In this document: piece by piece, positions 16,411 through 25,443 of the stretch
How positions within the stretch are numbered: the first letter of the stretch is position 1
Layout of the letters: each line of letters begins with the position of its first letter
Notes under the pieces: model-generated
Databases searched by the model: none
What the model was told of the DNA's origin: nothing
The model's input: only the letters and a program-made list of their open reading frames with translations
Assembly: GCA_036389315.1 (NCBI GenBank)
Contig: DASVQF010000051.1
Coordinates: forward strand, 186,001 to 250,000
Origin: DASQYE01 sp036389315
GTDB taxonomy: Bacteria > Acidobacteriota > Blastocatellia > Pyrinomonadales > Pyrinomonadaceae
Length of the DNA stretch: 64,000 nucleotides
Direction of reading: 5' to 3'
Position numbers and translations under genes: made by a program

Positions 16411-17325
16411 TTGAGTACTTCGGAGAGCAGCCCCCGCGCCTCGCGCGCTCTGGAAACCATCGCCGTGCTTGGCGCGGGCACAATGGGGCATGGCATAGCG
16501 CAGGTGGCCGCCGCCGCCGGCTTCCGCGTCATCATGCGCGACCTAGATCGCGAGAGCCTGCGGCGCGGCGTCCAGGCCATCGAGCGCAACCTGGCCAAAG
16601 GCATCGCGCGCGCCAAGCTGACTGAAGACGAGCGCGACCAGACGCTTCAACGCATACGCGGCACGACGCATCTGGAAGAGACGGCCGACGCGGAGCTGTT
16701 CATAGAGGCCGCGCCCGAGCGGCTCGACATCAAGCGAGAGATATTAAGGGAAGTCGAACAGACGGCCCGACGAGACTTCATCTTCGCCACCAACACCTCC
16801 TCTCTCTCGATCACAGAGATAGCCAAAGAAGCGCGCCGCCCCGCAAACGTCATCGGGATGCACTTCTTCAATCCCGTCCATCTCATGCGCCTGTTGGAGA
16901 TAGTCGTCGGCCGCGAGACGAGCCGGCAGACGGTCGAGATGGTCGAGGAGGTCGGGCGGCGCATGAAGAAGGAGCCGATCATCGTCCGCGACGTGCCGGG
17001 CTTTGCCTCAAGCCGCCTGGGCGTCGCGCTCGGGCTCGAAGCGATGCGGATGCTTGAGCAGGGCGTGGCGAGCGCCGGCGACATAGATACTGCTATGGAG
17101 CTGGGCTATAACCATCCCGTGGGCCCACTGCGGCTGACCGACCTGGTCGGCCTCGACGTGCGGCTGGCGATAGCCGAATACCTGCACCGGGAGCTTCAGT
17201 CGGAGACGTTTCGCCCGCCGGAGATTCTGCGGCGCATGGTCATGGAAGGAAAGCTCGGCAAGAAGAGCGGCGAGGGCTTTTACAGGTGGGACGAGGAGGA
17301 GGCAGCCGGAGCAAGAGTCGCCTGA
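16411..17325 (+). CDS. 3-hydroxybutyryl-CoA/3-hydroxyacyl-CoA dehydrogenase
   Basis: Oxidises (S)-3-hydroxyacyl-CoA with NAD+ in beta-oxidation or butyrate-type metabolism. 304 residues from a TTG start. Rossmann motif AVLGAGTMGHGIAQ near 19-32, TNTSSLSIT, catalytic His region IGMHFFNPVHLMRL, and the C-terminal helical domain with GEGFYRW. Single-function short enzyme (about 290 residues is normal), not fused to a hydratase. The matching enoyl-CoA hydratase lies two genes downstream on the same strand, with a PilZ gene between, so these probably share a pathway. Confidence 0.95.
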   Translation: MSTSESSPRASRALETIAVLGAGTMGHGIAQVAAAAGFRVIMRDLDRESLRRGVQAIERNLAKGIARAKLTEDERDQTLQRIRGTTHLEETADAELFIEAAPERLDIKREILREVEQTARRDFIFATNTSSLSITEIAKEARRPANVIGMHFFNPVHLMRLLEIVVGRETSRQTVEMVEEVGRRMKKEPIIVRDVPGFASSRLGVALGLEAMRMLEQGVASAGDIDTAMELGYNHPVGPLRLTDLVGLDVRLAIAEYLHRELQSETFRPPEILRRMVMEGKLGKKSGEGFYRWDEEEAAGARVA

Positions 17326-17350
17326 GCGAAAGAGTTTTGACCGGAATCTT

Positions 17351-17722
17351 ATGAGCACGCCTTACAACGAAGAGAAACGCTTTGCGTTGCGCATGGCCAT
17401 GCGCTTGCCCATCGTTGTTTCCGGGCGCAGCGAAGACGGGGCCGCCTGGAGCGAGCCGACCGAGACGGACGACATCTCAACTTCGGGCGCGCTCTTTCAT
17501 CTCAATCAGAAGGTGACGCGCGGCGAGCGCCTCTACCTCCGAGCGCACAGGCCCGACGGCGCGCCCATCGAAGTGACGGCGATGGTCGTGCGCGTCGCCC
17601 CGGCCATCTACGGCACGGCGCGCGTCGGCGTGCAGATCAGCGAGCCGGCCGAGAACTGGCTGCGCCTCTTCGTCTCCTGGGTCGCAGACGAACATCCCAC
17701 GGGCTCGGAAAACGAACAGTAA
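17351..17722 (+). CDS. PilZ-domain protein
   Basis: A 123-residue single PilZ domain. It has an arginine-rich N-terminal block (RFALRMAMRLP) and DISTSGALF, the D-x-S-x-x-G half of the cyclic di-GMP site, then a beta-barrel ending in RVGVQI. The protein probably binds cyclic di-GMP; the spacing of the arginines differs slightly from the RxxxR textbook form (RMAMR fits). It sits between two fatty-acid enzymes with a 25-bp gap on the left, an unusual place. A REC-GGDEF cyclase is encoded 8 kb away. Confidence 0.85.
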   Translation: MSTPYNEEKRFALRMAMRLPIVVSGRSEDGAAWSEPTETDDISTSGALFHLNQKVTRGERLYLRAHRPDGAPIEVTAMVVRVAPAIYGTARVGVQISEPAENWLRLFVSWVADEHPTGSENEQ

Positions 17723-17725
17723 AAG

Positions 17726-17807
17726 CAGTGACGAGTGGCGAGTGACGAGTGACAAGCTCTGAAGAAAAGCTTTGCTCTCGTCACTCGTCGCTCGTCACTT
17801 ATCACTG
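17726..17807. repeat. 3'-end hairpin (GAGTGAC family)
   Basis: CAGTGACGAGTGGCGAGTGA pairs with the CTCGTCACTCGTCGCTCGTC region ending at CACTG, 17807. Built from the same GTGACGAGT unit as the hairpin after nadA. It lies after the PilZ stop and just before the enoyl-CoA hydratase ribosome site. Confidence 0.8.
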
Positions 17808-17815
17808 AGGTTAAT

Positions 17816-18601
17816 ATGGCGGAATCTTACGAAACGCTGATCGTCGAGCGGCGCAATCGCGTCGCCTTGATTACCATCAATCGCCCTGAGAAGAGAAACG
17901 CGCTCAACATACGGACGCGGCAGGAGGGCGCGGCCGCGCTGGAAGAGCTGCGCGATGACGCTTCCGTTGGCGTCGTCGTCTTTACGGGCGCGGGCGACAA
18001 GGCTTTCATCGCGGGCGCGGACATAGCCGAGTTCGCCGGGCGCACGGCTCTGACGCAGCGCGATGTCATGCTCGGGCGCTCGCTCTTTACGGCCATCGAC
18101 GATTTCCCGAAACCAGTCATCGCGATGGTCAACGGTTACTGTTTGGGCGGCGGCTGCGAGCTGGCCCTCGCCTGCGACCTGCGGATTGCGAGCGAGACGG
18201 CCTCCTTCGGCCAGCCGGAAATCAACCTCGGCATCATCCCGGGCGGCGGCGGAACGCAGCGGCTCACGCGCCTCGTCGGCGAAGGCAAAGCGATGGAGCT
18301 GATACTGACGGGCGACATCATAGATGCTCGCACGGCGCTCGCGCTCGGCCTGGTCAATATGGTCGTGCCGGCCGCAGACCTTGAGTCGAAGACTATGGAG
18401 CTGGCGAACCGCATCGCAGAGAAGAGTCCCATCGCCTTGCGCATGGCCAAGGAGGCCGTCCGCATAGCCTCGCGCTCGAACCTGGACGAAGGCTTGCGCC
18501 GCGAAGTAGACCTCTTCGCCCTCTGCTTTTCGAGCGAAGACAAGGACGAAGGCGTCAAGGCTTTCCTCGAAAAACGTAAGCCCGTCTTCAAGGGTAAGTG
18601 A
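17816..18601 (+). CDS. enoyl-CoA hydratase/isomerase family protein
   Basis: Hydrates trans-2-enoyl-CoA to 3-hydroxyacyl-CoA (crotonase fold). 261 residues with oxyanion-hole segments AFIAGADIAEF and GYCLGGGCELALACDLR, and the catalytic glutamates in GGGCELA (E) and FGQPEINLGIIPG (E). Ribosome site GAGG before the ATG. Together with the dehydrogenase at 16411 it supplies two steps of beta-oxidation or a related acyl-CoA route. The small membrane gene at 18605 starts three bases after its stop. Confidence 0.94.
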   Translation: MAESYETLIVERRNRVALITINRPEKRNALNIRTRQEGAAALEELRDDASVGVVVFTGAGDKAFIAGADIAEFAGRTALTQRDVMLGRSLFTAIDDFPKPVIAMVNGYCLGGGCELALACDLRIASETASFGQPEINLGIIPGGGGTQRLTRLVGEGKAMELILTGDIIDARTALALGLVNMVVPAADLESKTMELANRIAEKSPIALRMAKEAVRIASRSNLDEGLRREVDLFALCFSSEDKDEGVKAFLEKRKPVFKGK

Positions 18602-18604
18602 GCG

Positions 18605-18823
18605 GTGTTTCGCGTCGTCGGCTTCATCGTCGGAGTGGCTGTGGCGGCAGCGGGTGGCGTCATAGCCTATCGCGCGCTCTTCCTTGAGCCGAGCGCGACG
18701 GTCGTCGTCACGGACTCGGAAATCCGCGAGCTGCCGAACACGACGCGCCTCCTCTGGGGCCTGCTGATGCTCGTCGCAGGCATGGCCCTGGCGTTCTACG
18801 CCGCCCGCCGCAAACCCTTATGA
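18605..18823 (+). CDS. small two-helix membrane protein
   Basis: 72 residues from a GTG start, three bases after the hydratase stop, so translationally coupled. Two membrane helices (about 3-23 and 48-66) enclose a short loop; the C-terminus is basic (ARRKPL), facing the cytoplasm by the positive-inside rule. Family not recognised. Confidence 0.65.
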   Translation: MFRVVGFIVGVAVAAAGGVIAYRALFLEPSATVVVTDSEIRELPNTTRLLWGLLMLVAGMALAFYAARRKPL

Positions 18824-18830
18824 AGCGTGC

Positions 18831-18860
18831 TTGACTCGCTTTCACGCGCTACGTTACTCT
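18831..18860 (+). promoter_or_regulatory. promoter of tRNA-Ala
   Basis: TTGACT (18831-18836), an 18-bp spacer and TACTCT (18855-18860), ending 25 bases before the tRNA. It matches sigma70 well at -35 and fairly at -10. Confidence 0.5.
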
Positions 18861-18885
18861 CTTAATCGAACATCACTGGTGATGC

Positions 18886-18958
18886 GGGGCCGTAGCTCAG
18901 CTGGGAGAGCGCATGACTGGCAGTCATGAGGTCAGGGGTTCGATCCCCCTCGGCTCCA
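18886..18958 (+). tRNA. tRNA-Ala (anticodon GGC)
   Basis: Full cloverleaf: acceptor GGGGCCG with CGGCTCC (one G-U), D-arm GCTC...GAGC, anticodon loop CTGGCAG on stem CATGA/TCATG, T-arm GGGGTTCGATCCCC, discriminator A. CCA is not encoded. GGC reads GCC and GCU alanine codons. The genes that follow look accessory, and tRNA 3' ends are common integration sites, but I found no second copy of the tRNA end. Confidence 0.95.
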
Positions 18959-18974
18959 TTATTATTTTCGGCAG

Positions 18975-19011
18975 TTTCAGGGCAGCTCATTGGCTGCCCT
19001 GAAAACTTTTT
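18975..19011 (+). terminator. rho-independent terminator after tRNA-Ala
   Basis: TTTCAGGGCAGC (18975-18986) pairs perfectly with GCTGCCCTGAAA (18993-19004) around six bases, followed by TTTTT. Confidence 0.85.
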
Positions 19012-19049
19012 ACGTACCTAACCATCCTCAAATAAAAATTTGATCTCCG

Positions 19050-20381
19050 ATGAGCCCTTTTGCTCTGCCATTCTTAACGCTACCCGATCCTCTCGTATCA
19101 GGTGAAGGCGCTCTCGACCCTTTGGGCCTTGCCTCCGCCAGTGACCAACTGGCCGAGTGGATTCTGCCGGGCCTGAGAGCCCGCATGAGCCGGCCACGCT
19201 TCCTCACGGCCATAGCCGTCTCGGCGGTTGTGTGTGATGGTCTGCAAGGGCTTTATGCTGCCGATAACATCACGCCCGCTCACCTTGTCTTTGAATGGTT
19301 GCTGGTTGAAGGCTATGCGCGTGAAGGACGCGATGATGAAATCCTTCGGACGCCCGGCATCCTTAAGGCGCGTGAGGCGAAGCGGGCAGGCGTGCGGATG
19401 TCTGCGAAGAGCTATCTGAAAGTGCCGACCGTCTTCGGGTTCCACGGAGTCTATAAACGCCTGGCGACAAACCTGAGAATCGTCGATGAGGACTATTCAC
19501 TCGGCGACAATGGCTACGCTCTGGTCAAGGTCTGGGAAGAGGAGCAGGGACTCGCAGGGTTCATTGATTCGGCGCTGCCGCGCCAATCCACCCTGAACCT
19601 CAAGCGCGTGCTGCGCTCGGCCGTCGAGGAGGGACTCGCGCGCGGCTATACTGAGCGCGGGGGCGGCTGGCAGGGCTGGCGCTTCTTCGCAGAACGCCTC
19701 GCACCGGCACGGATTGGCGCGCGCGAGGCACACTACATCCGCCAGCTTCTTCTAGACCCGTCAGGCGACCGGCGCGAAGAGGTCTTTCGCCTCTTAGAAC
19801 TCCCTCGCAACCTGCACCTGGCCGATGAAGGAAGCGAAGCTGTCATGATCCGCAACCTCCTGCCTCAAGCGTCGCCGGGGTTGACCACACGCCTGAAGGC
19901 CATTACGGCTTTTGAAGCGGCCTGTGCGTGTGTCGAAGACGCCTTTGATTGGCTCCGCTATCTTTCAACGCTCTCTCCGGCCCGTGCGCTCTCGCGCTCC
20001 GAGTTCACGTCTGTAGACGTGGTTCGGCGGACTGCGAGTGCCCTGGGGGGCCGTCTGTCTGCGGCTGAAAGGCTGCTGGACGACGCGCCGTCTCAGGCGC
20101 AGGAGAAGTTTGCAGAACTGGCAGCTTACTTCACACAGGTTCGCAGCGCCGACGACCTCTTTGACGCGGTGCTTCGTCGTCACTCTGCTGTACAGCGGAC
20201 TAAACCGCCCGAGGGGAAGCGCGAATGGTTCGAGCACGCTGCGGACGGCGGAGTCTACGTGCGCAGCGATTACAGGCTGGATGTGCGCCCTGCGCCGCGC
20301 GACTGGTGGCCGCGCCCATACCGCCTGCTCACGGCCAGTAACTTCTGCGACGATCTAAACCATCCCGATGGGCGGAAATAG
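19050..20381 (+). CDS. hypothetical protein, first gene of the PLD-helicase cassette
   Basis: 443 residues, soluble, no signal peptide. The N-terminal part (ASDQLAEWILPGLRARMSRPRFLTAIAVSAVV) reminds me of DUF6361-type proteins that accompany helicase-based defence genes, but this is an impression, not a secure match. The rest is helical with no catalytic motif I can name. Its last 14 bases overlap the start of the phospholipase-D-like gene, so the two are made together. The preceding terminator separates it from the tRNA. Possible sensor or adaptor of the cassette. Confidence 0.75.
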   Translation: MSPFALPFLTLPDPLVSGEGALDPLGLASASDQLAEWILPGLRARMSRPRFLTAIAVSAVVCDGLQGLYAADNITPAHLVFEWLLVEGYAREGRDDEILRTPGILKAREAKRAGVRMSAKSYLKVPTVFGFHGVYKRLATNLRIVDEDYSLGDNGYALVKVWEEEQGLAGFIDSALPRQSTLNLKRVLRSAVEEGLARGYTERGGGWQGWRFFAERLAPARIGAREAHYIRQLLLDPSGDRREEVFRLLELPRNLHLADEGSEAVMIRNLLPQASPGLTTRLKAITAFEAACACVEDAFDWLRYLSTLSPARALSRSEFTSVDVVRRTASALGGRLSAAERLLDDAPSQAQEKFAELAAYFTQVRSADDLFDAVLRRHSAVQRTKPPEGKREWFEHAADGGVYVRSDYRLDVRPAPRDWWPRPYRLLTASNFCDDLNHPDGRK

Positions 20382-22404
20382 AGGTAAAAGCAGCGCGAGC
20401 AGGCGTAAGCCGCTAGACCTGTGGCAGGCTCCCGCAGCCGCAGGCGAGCCGCTCATCTGCCTGGCAACGACCTTCACCTTCGACGCGCAGTTCTTTGAAA
20501 CCGAATGCCTCGGGCGCTTCTTGCAAATGGACTCCCACCCGTCTGAGACAGAGGCGGTCGGATACCTCATCGAGCGTGAGGAGAAGCTGGCATCCGTGCG
20601 CGCGTGCGTCCTGGTGGATAGAAGGCACGCGCAGCTCAAGGAGAGCTTGCGCTGGGACGTGCTGAGCGTACTTGTCACGGGCGCAGCGCAGCATGCCAAG
20701 ATTTCGATACTCTGCTGGGCAGATCACGTGCGGGTGATCGTCGGATCGGGCAACCTGACGGAGTGGGGCTACCGGAAGAATTTGGAGGTGTTCGGCTCCC
20801 TTGAAGCTGCGCGCTCGGCCGCAGGACAGGTGCAGGAGATTCTCTCCTGCGTTGAATTTGTCGAAGGAGTGGCGACGCTCGCCCCTGGGAGCGTGACTCG
20901 ACCGGGGCCGAAGCGGCGCACTCTGGCCGCGCTCGCCGATCTTCGCACCCATATTCATGACTGGCCGCAAGCCCATGCACGCGTGGCCCGCGTCTTCCCT
21001 GTCTTCGGGAGCACGGCCAGTGCAGTGCTCGCACAGGTGCGCAAAGAGTGGCCGAGCGGCTCACCGCCGCGCGCTGCCGAAGTCCTCTCCCCCTTCTTTG
21101 ACGACGACTCAAATAGTCCTGAAGTCGTGGCAGGCTTGTGCAGTGTGCTGGCTAAACGACGACCGCGCTCGATAGACTTCTATTTCTCCTCGGAAGAGCT
21201 TCCTGACGGAAGGACGCGGGTGCGCGCCCCGCTCTCGCTCGTCCGGGCTGCAAGCAAAGTCGCAGAGGTCAGGGTGTTCAAAGTACCGCCGGAACAGGAC
21301 GGAGAGTTCAGACGGCTTCACGCCAAGATACTGAGCCTCTGGAACGATGATTGGTGGTTGCTCCTCACGGGGTCTAGTAACTTTACGCGTGCCGGGTTCG
21401 GGCTGGAAGACTCGCGGGCGAATCTGGAAGCGAACCTGGCGTATCTGGTGCGTATGGGAAGCGCAGAGGCCCGCGCGCTTGAACAGACATGGCCTGAGAT
21501 CGGCGACGAGCTGGACGTGAACGACAGCCGCTTGCTCTGGGAACCGGCCTTTGAGGAAGAGGGGGCCGGCGCAGCAAATGTCGCGCTCCCCGGCTCATTC
21601 CAGGAGGCTCTCTATGATGCCGGAAGCAACCCGGCGCGGCTCGTCCTTTCGCTCGGCGACAAACTGCCTGCACGCTGGCGCATCAAGGTGCCGGAGGGCG
21701 AAGAGCTTCTCAGTTGGGAGAGCTGGCAAATCGGAGGCGAGGATTTCATCGTGCCGTGGGAAAACAAGCCCGTCCCCTTCGTGCTTGCCGTCGAGTGGCA
21801 GGGCCGCAAAGGCGAGTACTCGGCCGACTGGCCCGTCAACGTCGTCGAGCCCGGTCACTTGCCGCCCCCGGAAGCTCTGCGCGACTTGAAGCTCGAAGAG
21901 CTGATCGAGATATTGAGTTCCACCCGCCCGCTTCACTCTGCTGCGGCGCATGTCCTGCGCAAACGGCTGAAGCACACGGCTGGCGACATCCAGCTCGATC
22001 CACATAAGCGGGTCAATACCGAAACCTTCCTGCTGCGCAGGACAAAGCGCGTGGCGATTGCGCTCGAACGTCTGCGCTTGAGATTGGAGAGGCCCGTGAT
22101 GAACGTCGAGGCGTTGGATTGGCGGCTCAAGGGCCCTGTTGGCCCAATGGCCGTGGCCGACGCCTTCGGGCGTGAGGCCAGGACTGCCGACGAGAGCCTC
22201 TTTTTTCTGGCCGAGCTTGCGCTCATGCTCAGCCGCGTGCGCGTCGAGAAGACGGCGAGCGGCGGGCTGCCTCAGCACGTCGTCCGGAAAAGAATCCGCT
22301 TATTAATCTCTGAGATCGAGGAGCTCGTCTCCCCGCTGCTCGACCCGGAAGGCTCCGCCCTTAAGAACTACGTGCGAGAGGCTCTCAGGAGGGCGCACCG
22401 ATAA
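20368..22404 (+). CDS. phospholipase-D-like (two HKD motifs) protein
   Basis: 678 residues. Two PLD half-sites are present: H109-A-K111 followed by GSGNLTEWG, and H318-A-K320 followed by GSSNFTRAGFG. Both have the H-x-K and the downstream G-S-x-N, so a complete two-motif active site is likely. PLD-superfamily enzymes of this kind in defence islands are usually nucleases rather than lipases. The C-terminal third (from about 420) is a beta then helical region of unknown role. It overlaps the genes on both sides (14 bp and 1 bp), indicating a fixed protein ratio with the helicase. Confidence 0.88.
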   Translation: MGGNRGKSSASRRKPLDLWQAPAAAGEPLICLATTFTFDAQFFETECLGRFLQMDSHPSETEAVGYLIEREEKLASVRACVLVDRRHAQLKESLRWDVLSVLVTGAAQHAKISILCWADHVRVIVGSGNLTEWGYRKNLEVFGSLEAARSAAGQVQEILSCVEFVEGVATLAPGSVTRPGPKRRTLAALADLRTHIHDWPQAHARVARVFPVFGSTASAVLAQVRKEWPSGSPPRAAEVLSPFFDDDSNSPEVVAGLCSVLAKRRPRSIDFYFSSEELPDGRTRVRAPLSLVRAASKVAEVRVFKVPPEQDGEFRRLHAKILSLWNDDWWLLLTGSSNFTRAGFGLEDSRANLEANLAYLVRMGSAEARALEQTWPEIGDELDVNDSRLLWEPAFEEEGAGAANVALPGSFQEALYDAGSNPARLVLSLGDKLPARWRIKVPEGEELLSWESWQIGGEDFIVPWENKPVPFVLAVEWQGRKGEYSADWPVNVVEPGHLPPPEALRDLKLEELIEILSSTRPLHSAAAHVLRKRLKHTAGDIQLDPHKRVNTETFLLRRTKRVAIALERLRLRLERPVMNVEALDWRLKGPVGPMAVADAFGREARTADESLFFLAELALMLSRVRVEKTASGGLPQHVVRKRIRLLISEIEELVSPLLDPEGSALKNYVREALRRAHR

Positions 22405-25223
22405 TGTTCGCACCGTTCGCGCGGTCTCACATTGACCTCAACACGGAGCGCGTGCCGCGTGAGGACGCCGAGCGGCAGCAGCGCACGGCGGAGGAGATTC
22501 TGCGCCGCCTGGAGCGCCAGCCCGGAGTCGTTCTGGCAGATGAAGTCGGGATGGGCAAAACCTTTGTCGCGCTGGCCGTGGCCAGCTCCCTAGTCCTCGG
22601 CGGCGACGAGGATGGGCCCGTGGTCGTGATGGTTCCTCCGAGCCTGCGCGGCAAATGGCCGAACGATTGGGAAGTCTTCAGCCATTCATGCCTCTCGGCC
22701 GAGGCGCGCTCGAAAATCCGCTCGGCCTCGGCCGACTCCGGCATCGCATTCCTGCGACTGCTGGATGACCCTCCTTCTCGCCGCGCACATCTTATCTTTC
22801 TCACGCATGGCGCTCTTCACAGGTCACTCACGGACGGTTACGCCAGGCTGGCCGTCATCAAACGAGCCTTCAAGGGCCGCCCATCGCTTCGGCCACAGCG
22901 CGACAACTTCCACAAGTTTGCCGGAAAGCTGTTGAGACTCGGCTGGGTGGAAGCCCGCGCGCCCGGCCTGCTCGGCGAGCTTCTTGAGCGCCCTTACGAG
23001 AGCTGGCTGCGGGTCATTCATCGCGCGCATGAGAGCTTCAAGTCTGAAGTCACAGACGACCCCGTGCCGAGAGACTTTCAAGTGGCACTCGAAAACATCG
23101 AGTCCGAACTCTTATTACCTGTGGTTAAAGAGTTGCACAACCTGCCTGTGCGCTCCAACGCCTCGGACGAAAGGTTGGAGCGGGCCCGGCGTTCTCTCGC
23201 CGCCGTGATGGATGAGGTGTGGAAGCGGGCGCTGGCCCGCGCGCACTTCCGTTCGCCACTGCTCATCCTGGACGAAGCGCACCACCTGAAGAACCCGGCC
23301 ACGCGACTGGCTTCACTCTTTGTTGACGACGAGGCCGCGCAGGAGTCAAAGCTTTTCGAGCGGGGCGGGGCGCTCGGCGGTAAGTTCGACCGGATGATGT
23401 TTCTCACCGCCACGCCCTTCCAGCTTGGGCACGCCGAACTGATCCGCATTTTGGAGAGGTTTGAAGGGGTCAACTGGCAGGCGGCCCGCCGCCCCTTCTT
23501 AACTCGCACCGAGTTCGTAAGCGAAATCTCCATGCTGGCCAGAGCCCTGGACGAGATGCAGGCTGCGGCTCTGCGCCTAGACCGTGCCTGGGGCAAGCTC
23601 ACTCCAGAAGCCTCTGGTGAGAGCAACGTAGGCGAAGCCGGAAGCGCAGAGTGGTGGGAAAAGTTCAAGGCGTCGGCCGCAGAAAGCTTTGCCGGCCAGG
23701 TCGTCTCGCAGGTCGAGCTGACACGCCGCTCGATGCGCGCCGCCGAAGGGCTGCTCAGGCCGTGGGTGCTGCGCCACATTAAATCAAAGCACCTGCCTGA
23801 GCGCCCCGAAGTCGAGCGCCGCCTTGTGCTGCCCGGAGCCGCGATCAGAGGAGGACGCTCTGACTCCGGATTAGAGATCGAAGGCGATGCCCTTTTCCCA
23901 TTCCTTCTGGCCGGTCGGGCGCAAGGACTCGTTCAGGTGCTCTCGGGCGGGCGCGTGCCCTTCGCCGAAGGACTTGCATCCTCTTTTGAAGCCTTCGTGG
24001 AAACGCGTTCGTCCGAGGCCGAAGTGACCGATGAGGACATTCAAGCACCGCCCGGCTACAGTTCTGACGAAATCAATTGGTACTTAGAGCATCTTGAGAT
24101 GGCGCTGCCGACAGACAAACACGAGCGCTGGGCTTCACACCCGAAGGTTCGCGCCACAACCGAACGAGCCGTGGAGCTGTGGAAGGCCGGCGAGAAAGTT
24201 CTCATCTTCTGTCACTACAGGGCAACAGGGCGGGCCCTTCAGCAACGTATCTCGGCTCAGCTCGACGCAGAGATCGTCGAAATGGGGCGGCGGCAACTTG
24301 GAATCGCAGGCGACTCGGTGCGTGAAGAGCTGGATCAAATCGGCAAGCGGTTTTTCGATACGGACGGCCTGCTTCGCCGAGAGGTAGATGAATCGGTCTA
24401 CCAGCTCGTTCAGCCCTTCTCAGCCTTAACTGCCAATCAGGTGCAAAGCATCGTCGAGGTCGTGCGTCGTTTCCTACGCACGCCTTCGTTTCTCGTCCGC
24501 TACTTTGACCTCAAACGGCACGACCACGCCAGCGCCTTCGCAGACGCCATACAGAGACAAGACATCGGCGGAATCTCCCTCAGGCAACGGATTGAAGGCT
24601 TCGCTTGCTTTCTCTCCGAGCGTTGCATCGCGACGGAGCGCGACGCTTACCTCAAGGCGCTGGAGTCGATTCGGACAGGCAGCCACGTCGGGGGTGAAAT
24701 AAAGAATCTTTCAGAGGAAAGCGACGAGGCCGAATCTTCCCGGAGCATGTTGCTGCTCCCGAACGTCAGACTTGCAAACGGGCAGGTCGCACCCGACCTG
24801 CGGCAAAAGCTGCTGCTCGCTTTCAACACTCCACTGCTTCCCGAAATTCTTATTGCGAGCAGCGTCCTGGCCGAGGGCGTGGATTTGCACCTGAGCTGTC
24901 GCCACATTATTCATCATGATCTCTGCTGGAACCCTTCGACCCTGGAGCAGCGAACCGGACGCGTCGACAGGCTGGGCTCGAAGGCTGAGCAGACGGGAGA
25001 GCCTATTTATATTTATCTCCCTTACATTGCTGCTACGCAGGACGAGAAGATGTATCGAGTGGTGCGAGATCGTGAGAAGTGGTTCGATATCGTGATGGGC
25101 GAAAAATATGCTATTGATGATGCAACCACCGACCGCCAGGCCGAGCGCATCCCGCTACCTCGCACCCTTCATCAGGAGTTGACTCTCAGGCTCGGTATTA
25201 ATAAGGACTGGCCTGACGTGTAG
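22404..25223 (+). CDS. SNF2/RapA-type DEAD/DEAH helicase
   Basis: 939 residues. Superfamily 2 motor: motif I ADEVGMGKT (K52), motif II LDEAHHLKNP (near residue 290), motif III FLTATPFQLGH, and in the second lobe VLAEGVDLHLSCRHIIHHDLCWNPSTLEQRTGRVDR (motifs V and VI). A long insert lies between the lobes. ATG overlaps the PLD stop (TAATG). Such helicase-plus-PLD pairs occur in several antiphage systems (DISARM, Mokosh), but their other components are absent. Probably an ATP-driven DNA translocase feeding the PLD nuclease (inference). Confidence 0.92.
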   Translation: MFAPFARSHIDLNTERVPREDAERQQRTAEEILRRLERQPGVVLADEVGMGKTFVALAVASSLVLGGDEDGPVVVMVPPSLRGKWPNDWEVFSHSCLSAEARSKIRSASADSGIAFLRLLDDPPSRRAHLIFLTHGALHRSLTDGYARLAVIKRAFKGRPSLRPQRDNFHKFAGKLLRLGWVEARAPGLLGELLERPYESWLRVIHRAHESFKSEVTDDPVPRDFQVALENIESELLLPVVKELHNLPVRSNASDERLERARRSLAAVMDEVWKRALARAHFRSPLLILDEAHHLKNPATRLASLFVDDEAAQESKLFERGGALGGKFDRMMFLTATPFQLGHAELIRILERFEGVNWQAARRPFLTRTEFVSEISMLARALDEMQAAALRLDRAWGKLTPEASGESNVGEAGSAEWWEKFKASAAESFAGQVVSQVELTRRSMRAAEGLLRPWVLRHIKSKHLPERPEVERRLVLPGAAIRGGRSDSGLEIEGDALFPFLLAGRAQGLVQVLSGGRVPFAEGLASSFEAFVETRSSEAEVTDEDIQAPPGYSSDEINWYLEHLEMALPTDKHERWASHPKVRATTERAVELWKAGEKVLIFCHYRATGRALQQRISAQLDAEIVEMGRRQLGIAGDSVREELDQIGKRFFDTDGLLRREVDESVYQLVQPFSALTANQVQSIVEVVRRFLRTPSFLVRYFDLKRHDHASAFADAIQRQDIGGISLRQRIEGFACFLSERCIATERDAYLKALESIRTGSHVGGEIKNLSEESDEAESSRSMLLLPNVRLANGQVAPDLRQKLLLAFNTPLLPEILIASSVLAEGVDLHLSCRHIIHHDLCWNPSTLEQRTGRVDRLGSKAEQTGEPIYIYLPYIAATQDEKMYRVVRDREKWFDIVMGEKYAIDDATTDRQAERIPLPRTLHQELTLRLGINKDWPDV

Positions 25224-25414
25224 GCCGACACCAGTTATGGCTTTGACGATCAGCCCCGGCCTTTGACCCCCGCGAGCAGCACCGCCGCCCGCGAACAGGT
25301 GATTTCAGAGTCAGGAAGCCCCGCGGATGCTGATTAACTTGGTTAAAATCCAATCGCCGTCCGACCGAAATTGCCCAGCCTGCGGAAAACCATCTTAATT
25401 TCTTCATAAATTCA
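25224..25414. other. intergenic, no gene
   Basis: Separates the helicase from the next promoter; the whole gap to 25585 is about 360 bp. No small gene is convincing. I looked here for a repeat of the tRNA-Ala 3' end and saw none. Confidence 0.4.
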
Positions 25415-25443
25415 TTGACAGCCATAAAGGATCATATTAGATT
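25415..25443 (+). promoter_or_regulatory. sigma70-type promoter for the tubulin/Hsp70 gene cluster
   Basis: TTGACA (25415-25420), exactly 17 bp, TAGATT (25438-25443). Consensus -35 and good -10. Gives a leader of about 135 bases before the first gene. No other comparably good promoter was noticed in the following 23 kb, though I did not search every gap. Confidence 0.65.

Noticed and set aside
19050..25223. DISARM system
   Set aside because: No DNA methyltransferase and no DrmA/DrmB-like genes; the PLD protein is much longer than DrmC.
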